Origin: JBPRGH01 sp051418055 | Lineage (GTDB): Bacteria; Bacteroidota; Bacteroidia; Cytophagales; Cyclobacteriaceae | Assembly: GCA_051418055.1 (NCBI GenBank) | Contig: JBPRGH010000085.1 | Span: forward strand, 1 to 64,000 | Length of the DNA: 64,000 bases | Direction: 5' to 3' | Shown here: piece after piece, positions 60,101-64,000 of the stretch | How the letters are laid out: every line of letters starts with the position of its first letter | Position numbering within the stretch: position 1 is the first letter of the stretch | Made by a program: the position numbers and the translations under genes | The notes under the pieces: generated by a model | The model's database searches: none | The model's input: only the letters and a program-made list of their open reading frames with translations | What the model was told of the DNA's origin: nothing

Positions 60101-62069
60101 TCTTACTAAAAAGATCTCTGTGGATCTTAAAGGTGAGCTTTCACAGCTGAAAGATAACCTGAATCAGATGGTGGATACCCTGAACATCTTCTCGTCAGAG
60201 GTTACACGGGTTGCACGTGAGGTAGGAACGGAAGGTAAGCTGGGAGGTCAGGCCAAAGTACCAAACGCTGACGGCGTCTGGAAGCAATTAACCGACAACG
60301 TAAATATAATGGCCAACAATCTTACAACCCAGGTAAGAGGTATTGTACGGGTTGTAACAGCTGTAAGTAAAGGTGATTTGACTCAGAAATTTACATTGGA
60401 TGCTCGCGGAGAGGTGGCTGAGCTTGCAGAGACCATTAACTCCATGGTATCAATGCTGAATTCCCTGGCACAGGAGGTCAGCCGTGTGGCTCGTGTAGCG
60501 GGTACGGAAGGTAAACTTACCGAGCGTGTTGAAATGACGGATATAAGAGGAAGCTGGAAAGAGTTAGTTGATACGTTAAATAACCTTCTTGAGTCAATTG
60601 TTTCTCCGGTACTTGAAGTGAGCCGTATCGTTCGTGCAATATCAGAAGGAGACCTGACGCAGAAAGTCGATACTCCTACTGCCGGTGATATACAGGCAAT
60701 GTCAAGCGCATTGAATATTGCTGTCAATAACTTAAATAGCTTATTAGGTAATATAAATGAAAGTTCTATTGTGGTGGCGCAGTCTTCCGACGAAATGGCC
60801 TCTAAAGGACTTGAAATGAATGATATTACTGTAAACGTGGCTTATGCAATGCAGGAAATGGCTGAAGGAGCTAAAAATCAGGCACTTAAAACAGATCAAG
60901 CATTTAAGCTCATTGAGGAGATCATGACGGTGACGCAGGAAACTGCTAATAAAGCGGAAGTGGTAAATAAGGCAGCGGTACTTGGAGAAAATACCTCTCA
61001 AATGGGTATGAAAACAGTAAACCAGGTGGTTGAGAATATAGAAGATATTGGCCGATCAGCAGCTTTAACTGCGAAAACTATTGAGGTATTGAGCCAGCGT
61101 TCGCAGGAGATCTCAAAGTATCTTAGTGTGATCACAGATATTTCGGCACAGACAAACTTACTGGCATTAAATGCAGCTATAGAAGCTGCCAGGGCAGGAG
61201 AAGCAGGTAAGGGTTTTGCTGTGGTTGCTGAAGAGATCAGAAAGCTTGCCGAAGGATCAAGAAAATCAGCCAATGAAATAGAAACTCTTGTTGAAGATGT
61301 AAAGAAAGATTCTGCTTCTACATCATCTGCGATTGTTAATATGACAGAGATTGTTGAACGTGGTAAAAAAGCAGTACTTGATACATCAGAAGCTTTTAAA
61401 AATATTGCCACATCAAGTAGCAAGACGCTCAAAACAGCAGAAGATATATTGGAAGCTTCGGAGGTCCAAAGAATTAAAATTACTGATGTTGTGAAATATG
61501 TTGAAGAGGTGGTTGCCATTGCAGAACAAACTGCGGCAGGTACTGAAAATGTTTCCAGCACTGCGCAAATATTATCTTCAACGATGGAGGAATTTACAGA
61601 TTCGAGCCAGCAGTTGAAGTTTATTGCAGAGGATCTTCAAACAGGTATTGCAGCCTTTAGATTAATCGACAAGAATGGAAACTCAATGGAATTTTATTAC
61701 CGACAGCTACAGCTTGCTGATAAGGCTAAATCTTCCAGGAAAGATTTACGGAAAAACATTTTTCCATCTTCAAAATCAATAGAAGGTGCCAAGAGGCAGT
61801 TTGGAGAGGTACAGAAGTATCAACTTCGCGAATCTGAAGATGGTCAAGACAAAAAAAGAAGTGTAGCAAAGAAAAGTGAATCCGCTAAATCAGCCAAAAC
61901 CGGTAATTTAAAATCCGGAATGACCAAGAAGGCTAACTGGAAAAAAGATGATATAAAATCATCTGCGGATAATAAACTGAATGATAAAAAAGCTTCTTCG
62001 GTAAAAAAGGATTCTCATAAGGGAAAAACTTCAGGAAGTGGCAAAAAAGGTGGGAGTAAAACTTCTTAA
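57108..62069 (+). CDS. Cytoplasmic poly-HAMP chemoreceptor (MCP) with 12 tandem 92-residue units
   Basis: This 1653-residue protein has no signal peptide or membrane helix. Residues 1-60 are lysine-rich. A single HAMP-like segment (about 65-109) precedes twelve tandem 92-residue units (110-1213). The ten inner ones (202-1121) follow the pattern EVTRVAREVGTEGKLGGQA, then VWKELTDNVN, ASNLTxQVRDIA, AVAKGDLTQKITVDVKGEI and MVDSLNIF; the first and last are divergent caps. Each unit probably holds two HAMP domains. A classical MCP signalling domain follows (about 1214-1522; tip ISAQTNLLALNAAIEAARAG), then a lysine-rich tail (1523-1653). The repeat resembles fungal Nik1/Os-1 kinases. cheW follows 10 bp later. 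Input is unknown. Confidence 0.93.
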   Translation: MKENKPTNKNKNNPEETQNSPDQEKHKKAKKQVKKKLEMADVPHEFAQSVSDTLKDEEYSTKQLYRILYALDAFKKGDISVRLTKEEDDIFAEIAEAYNSMVEMISGVGSEVSRISKVAGIEGNLTARASAENASGFWKDIINNINGLVDSIAVPVLEVGKVLKNISSGKLNEKFEIPVSGDFKIMAETINRTIDNLNLFAGEVTRMALEVGTEGKLGGQAHVPNVAGVWKDLTENVNLMASNLTSQVRDIANVATEVAKGNLTKKVSVDVKGEFLFLKKNINQMVDQLNTFADEVTRVAKEVGIEGNLGGQAKVPGVEGVWKELTDNVNMMASNLTAQVRDIAKVSTAVAKGDLTQKITVNVHGEIADLKENINKMVDSLNIFSNEVTRVAREVGTEGKLGGQAQVPNVAGVWKDLTDNVNTMASNLTAQVRDIAKVSTSVAKGDLTQKITVDVKGEIADLKENINTMVDSLNIFSDEVTRVAREVGTEGKLGGQANVPDVAGVWKELTDNVNMMASNLTFQVRDIANVATAVAQGDLTQKITVDVKGEIADLKDNINAMVDSLNIFSDEVTRVAREVGTEGKLGGQANVPDVAGVWKELTDNVNTMASNLTLQVRDIAEVAVSVAKGDLTRKITVDVKGELLELKETLNQMVDSLNILSNEVTRVAREVGTEGNLGGQASVPNVEGTWKELTDNVNTMANNLTVQVRDIAKVSTAVAKGDLTKKISVDAKGEIAELKDNLNQMVDSLNIFAREVTRVAREVGTEGNLGGQAKVPGVEGIWKELTDNVNTMASNLTAQVRDIANVSTAVARGDLSQKITVDVKGEIAGLKENINKMVDSLNVFAGEVTRMAREVGTEGKLGGQAHVPNVEGVWKQLTDNVNIMANNLTTQVRGIAKVATAVARGDLTKKITVEVKGEILELKNIINQMVDSLNIFGSEVTRVSREVGTEGKLGGQANVPEVEGIWKELTDNVNTMASNLTLQVRDIVEVATSVARGDLTKKISVDLKGELSQLKDNLNQMVDTLNIFSSEVTRVAREVGTEGKLGGQAKVPNADGVWKQLTDNVNIMANNLTTQVRGIVRVVTAVSKGDLTQKFTLDARGEVAELAETINSMVSMLNSLAQEVSRVARVAGTEGKLTERVEMTDIRGSWKELVDTLNNLLESIVSPVLEVSRIVRAISEGDLTQKVDTPTAGDIQAMSSALNIAVNNLNSLLGNINESSIVVAQSSDEMASKGLEMNDITVNVAYAMQEMAEGAKNQALKTDQAFKLIEEIMTVTQETANKAEVVNKAAVLGENTSQMGMKTVNQVVENIEDIGRSAALTAKTIEVLSQRSQEISKYLSVITDISAQTNLLALNAAIEAARAGEAGKGFAVVAEEIRKLAEGSRKSANEIETLVEDVKKDSASTSSAIVNMTEIVERGKKAVLDTSEAFKNIATSSSKTLKTAEDILEASEVQRIKITDVVKYVEEVVAIAEQTAAGTENVSSTAQILSSTMEEFTDSSQQLKFIAEDLQTGIAAFRLIDKNGNSMEFYYRQLQLADKAKSSRKDLRKNIFPSSKSIEGAKRQFGEVQKYQLRESEDGQDKKRSVAKKSESAKSAKTGNLKSGMTKKANWKKDDIKSSADNKLNDKKASSVKKDSHKGKTSGSGKKGGSKTS
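57435..60746 (+). repeat. Twelve-fold 276-bp in-frame tandem repeat encoding HAMP pairs
   Basis: Exactly 12 units of 276 bp, no indels between units, coding for 92 residues each. Units 1-10 (57711-60470) are highly similar in protein; unit 0 (57435-57710) and unit 11 (60471-60746) are divergent. DNA copies differ by many synonymous changes. Confidence 0.92.
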
Positions 62070-62079
62070 ATAAAAATTA

Positions 62080-62616
62080 ATGGAAACAAAAGAAGAAGTA
62101 ACAGGAGAGGTAGAGCAAATAGACCCTGATAAACAAAGGCAGTTTATTGTATTTAAACTTGGTGAGGAAGAATATGCTATTCCTATTGAAAACGTTAAAG
62201 AAGTTACTATTACTCCATTAATTTCCAAAATGCCAAAAACACCTTCATTTATAAAAGGGGTAGCCAGTATAAGGGGTGAAGTAATTGCCATTTTGGACCT
62301 GGAGAGTAGATTTAATATAAATAAAGGATTAAAGTTACCAACTAAGGATTCTGAAAATTCTTATACCATGGTAATTGATGCAAAAGATTATAGCTTAGGA
62401 ATAATCACAAAACAAATGCCCCACACCCTGAAATTGGGTGATTCACAAATTGATGTTGCAGCTCATATTATTAAGCGCGCAAAAGTACAAAGTGAATTCA
62501 TTGAAGGTTTGGGTAAGGTTGCCGGGAAATTTGTAATCATATTAAATATGAATAAGTTACTAAATGATAAAGAAATTCAATTTTTGACTAATGTAAAATC
62601 TGGAAGTGATGAGTAA
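62080..62616 (+). CDS. cheW: Chemotaxis coupling protein CheW
   Basis: This 178-residue protein is a stand-alone CheW domain: FIVFKLGEEEYAIPIENVKE, then FIKGVASIRGEVIAILDLES and a C-terminal VAGKFVIILNMNKLL. It bridges receptor tip and CheA. An acidic N-terminus of about 20 residues precedes the domain. The last 8 bp overlap the response regulator start. Its position next to the poly-HAMP receptor implies a dedicated array. Confidence 0.94.
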   Translation: METKEEVTGEVEQIDPDKQRQFIVFKLGEEEYAIPIENVKEVTITPLISKMPKTPSFIKGVASIRGEVIAILDLESRFNINKGLKLPTKDSENSYTMVIDAKDYSLGIITKQMPHTLKLGDSQIDVAAHIIKRAKVQSEFIEGLGKVAGKFVIILNMNKLLNDKEIQFLTNVKSGSDE

Positions 62617-62980
62617 AAAAATACTAGTTGTAGATGATTCCTATTATATGAGAACTATCCTGAAAAATATGATTATAGATGCGGGATATGAAGTTGTTGA
62701 TGAAGCTGCCAATGGTCAGGATGCAAGAAAACTTGCCAAAAAAGAAAACCCGGACCTGATAACCCTTGACCTTATTTTACCTGATAACTCTGGTCTTGAT
62801 GTGTTAAAGGAAATAAAAAATGCACATCCGGATATCCATGTAATTGTGGTGAGTGCCGTAGGACAGGAAACTATTGTCCAGCAGGCATTAGAAGCAGGGG
62901 CCGAAGCATATATTATAAAACCTTTTGAAGAACAAAAAGTAGTACATACTATAAAAGAAGTACTGGCAAAAAAAAATTAG
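62609..62980 (+). CDS. cheY: CheY-like response regulator
   Basis: About 123 residues from ATG 62609, overlapping the cheW stop by 8 bp; a GTG one codon earlier is less likely. A single receiver domain: acidic pair Asp9-Asp10 (VVDDSYYM), phospho-acceptor Asp54 (LDLILPDNSG), the conserved Ser-Ala (VVSAVG) and Lys in IIKPFEEQ. No output domain is attached, so it acts by protein contact like CheY. Motor or other partner unknown. Confidence 0.93.
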   Translation: MSKKILVVDDSYYMRTILKNMIIDAGYEVVDEAANGQDARKLAKKENPDLITLDLILPDNSGLDVLKEIKNAHPDIHVIVVSAVGQETIVQQALEAGAEAYIIKPFEEQKVVHTIKEVLAKKN

Positions 62981-62992
62981 AAATGACTGACC

Positions 62993-64000
62993 ATGAAAGG
63001 CAGAGAGCAGGAATATAAACAGATTTTTATTTCGGAAACCAATCAGCAGTACGATAAGGTAGTTACTTTATTGGTGCAGATGGAGAAGGATCCTGGAAAT
63101 AAAAAACATGTCCATGAAATATTTCGCATGCTACATAATCTCAAAGCTAATGCAAAGGCGATGGAACATGAAACACTTTCAGAAACTGCTCATAAGCTTG
63201 AAAATATCTTTAGTCAGCTTCGTGAAGATGCCTTTAATTTTGAAGGTTTAATTGTTGATTTTATTTATAAAGCAATTGATTACCTGGGCTATCTTATCAA
63301 AAATGTTGATAATGCTAATTCCCAGAAACCTGATGAAGGGATCCTGAGAGAACTTGATTTAATTGCTTCAAATCAATGGAATCTTTTATCAGAAAATTCT
63401 ACCCGTAATTATAGTGCTAATCGTTTATCCTTATCTGATTCAGTAAATATTCCCCTGCGAAAATTAGATGATCTCCTAAACCTGATCGGTGAATTAATTA
63501 TCGAACGTGATCAGTTAATAAATTTTGCAGAAAATTTAGAAAGTAAATTTTTAAAAGATACCGGTTCACGCTTACACAGAATAGCTAATGAAATGCAGCA
63601 GAATGTTATGGCTGCCAGGCTTGTGTCCGTAGAATCACTCTTTAATAAATTCCCACGAATTGTCAGGGATGTTGCTGTGAGTGAGAAAAAAAAGGTAGAC
63701 CTTCAGATATCCGGATACGACACAAAAGTTGACCGGAATATATTAAGTGTCATTACAGATACCATGGTGCACCTTATCAGGAATGCAGTTTCTCACGGTA
63801 TCGAAACCCCTGAGGAGCGTAAAAAGCTGAAAAAAGATACGGAAGGAAAATTAAATATTATTGCAAGTAGTGAAAAGGGTCAGATAAATATAATTATTTC
63901 TGATGATGGCAGAGGGATTAATATAAATGAGCTTAAAGGAAAGGTTGTGAAAAAGGGAATATTATCGGAGAAATCGGCTGATAATCTCTCTGACCGGCAG
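62993..64000 (+). CDS. cheA: Chemotaxis histidine kinase CheA (cut by window end)
   Basis: The frame opens at ATG 62993 (MKGREQEYKQIFISETNQQY), 12 bp after cheY, and is still open at 64000 after 336 codons. A P1 HPt domain holds His48 in RMLHNLKANAKAM, an Ala-Asn-Ala variant of the usual His-x-x-Lys-Gly motif. No P2 domain is obvious. The P3 dimerisation region starts VNIPLRKLDDLLNLIGELII; the P4 ATPase domain begins with TDTMVHLIRNAVSHGIETPE (N box) and DDGRGININELKGKVV (G1). The rest of P4 and the P5 CheW-binding domain lie outside. Confidence 0.93.
   Translation, partial: MKGREQEYKQIFISETNQQYDKVVTLLVQMEKDPGNKKHVHEIFRMLHNLKANAKAMEHETLSETAHKLENIFSQLREDAFNFEGLIVDFIYKAIDYLGYLIKNVDNANSQKPDEGILRELDLIASNQWNLLSENSTRNYSANRLSLSDSVNIPLRKLDDLLNLIGELIIERDQLINFAENLESKFLKDTGSRLHRIANEMQQNVMAARLVSVESLFNKFPRIVRDVAVSEKKKVDLQISGYDTKVDRNILSVITDTMVHLIRNAVSHGIETPEERKKLKKDTEGKLNIIASSEKGQINIIISDDGRGININELKGKVVKKGILSEKSADNLSDRQ

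Noticed and set aside
57435..60746. Regular 276-bp periodicity considered as a CRISPR-like or satellite array
   Set aside because: The period stays in frame, encodes a conserved 92-residue unit and differs mostly at synonymous sites; there are no spacers.

Overview
The window looks like chromosomal DNA from a member of the Bacteroidota, most likely order Cytophagales. The evidence is AT-rich sequence with few Shine-Dalgarno sites, repeated matches to the Bacteroidota -7 promoter box (TAnnTTTG), a T9SS-type C-terminal sorting domain on a PKD protein, and the phylum-typical order tuf / tRNA-Trp / secE / nusG / rplKAJL / rpoBC with tuf outside the str operon. I would not name a genus.

Layout. 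(1) 1-11.3 kb: housekeeping and accessory genes: a GIN-domain secreted protein, a DMT transporter, an IMPACT protein, a 3'-5' exonuclease, NhaC, a zinc alcohol dehydrogenase divergent from an SDR, an FAD oxidoreductase, a DUF4442 protein, and a translationally coupled TPR / polytopic membrane protein pair. (2) 11.2-22.0 kb: an 11-gene minus-strand surface-polysaccharide operon. It starts with an ABC exporter (Wzm/Wzt type) and continues with two methyltransferases, five glycosyltransferases, a sulfotransferase and a sugar epimerase. (3) 22.3-31.3 kb: a large T9SS PKD protein, galE, and a compact Lrp / phosphoribosyltransferase / PAS kinase / panB cluster, then a small membrane protein convergent with a CAP protein. 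(4) 31.4-37.6 kb: monomeric isocitrate dehydrogenase, ribH, a TPR membrane protein, pdhA, recF and a DUF721 protein. (5) 37.7-54.9 kb: the information-processing core: tRNA-Tyr, tRNA-Gly, tRNA-Thr, tuf, tRNA-Trp, secE, nusG, rplK, rplA, rplJ, rplL, rpoB (TTG start), rpoC, a DUF3467 protein, then rpsL, rpsG, fusA and rpsJ. Strong hairpin terminators close tuf, the rpoC unit and rpsJ. (6) 54.9-64.0 kb: a signalling island: an HPt protein and a PAS hybrid kinase on the minus strand, divergent from a very long cytoplasmic poly-HAMP chemoreceptor followed by cheW, cheY and cheA (cut by the window end).

The most unusual item is the 1653-residue receptor. It has twelve tandem 92-residue units, each apparently two HAMP domains, no membrane segment, a classical MCP signalling hairpin and lysine-rich ends. 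Its repeat resembles the poly-HAMP region of fungal group III (Nik1/Os-1) kinases, but here the output is a chemotaxis-type complex. Together with the adjacent hybrid kinase and HPt protein it may form a soluble signalling system of unknown input and output.

Nothing in the window looks like a CRISPR array, insertion sequence, prophage or rRNA operon. All functional calls come from reading motifs in translations; no database search was run.
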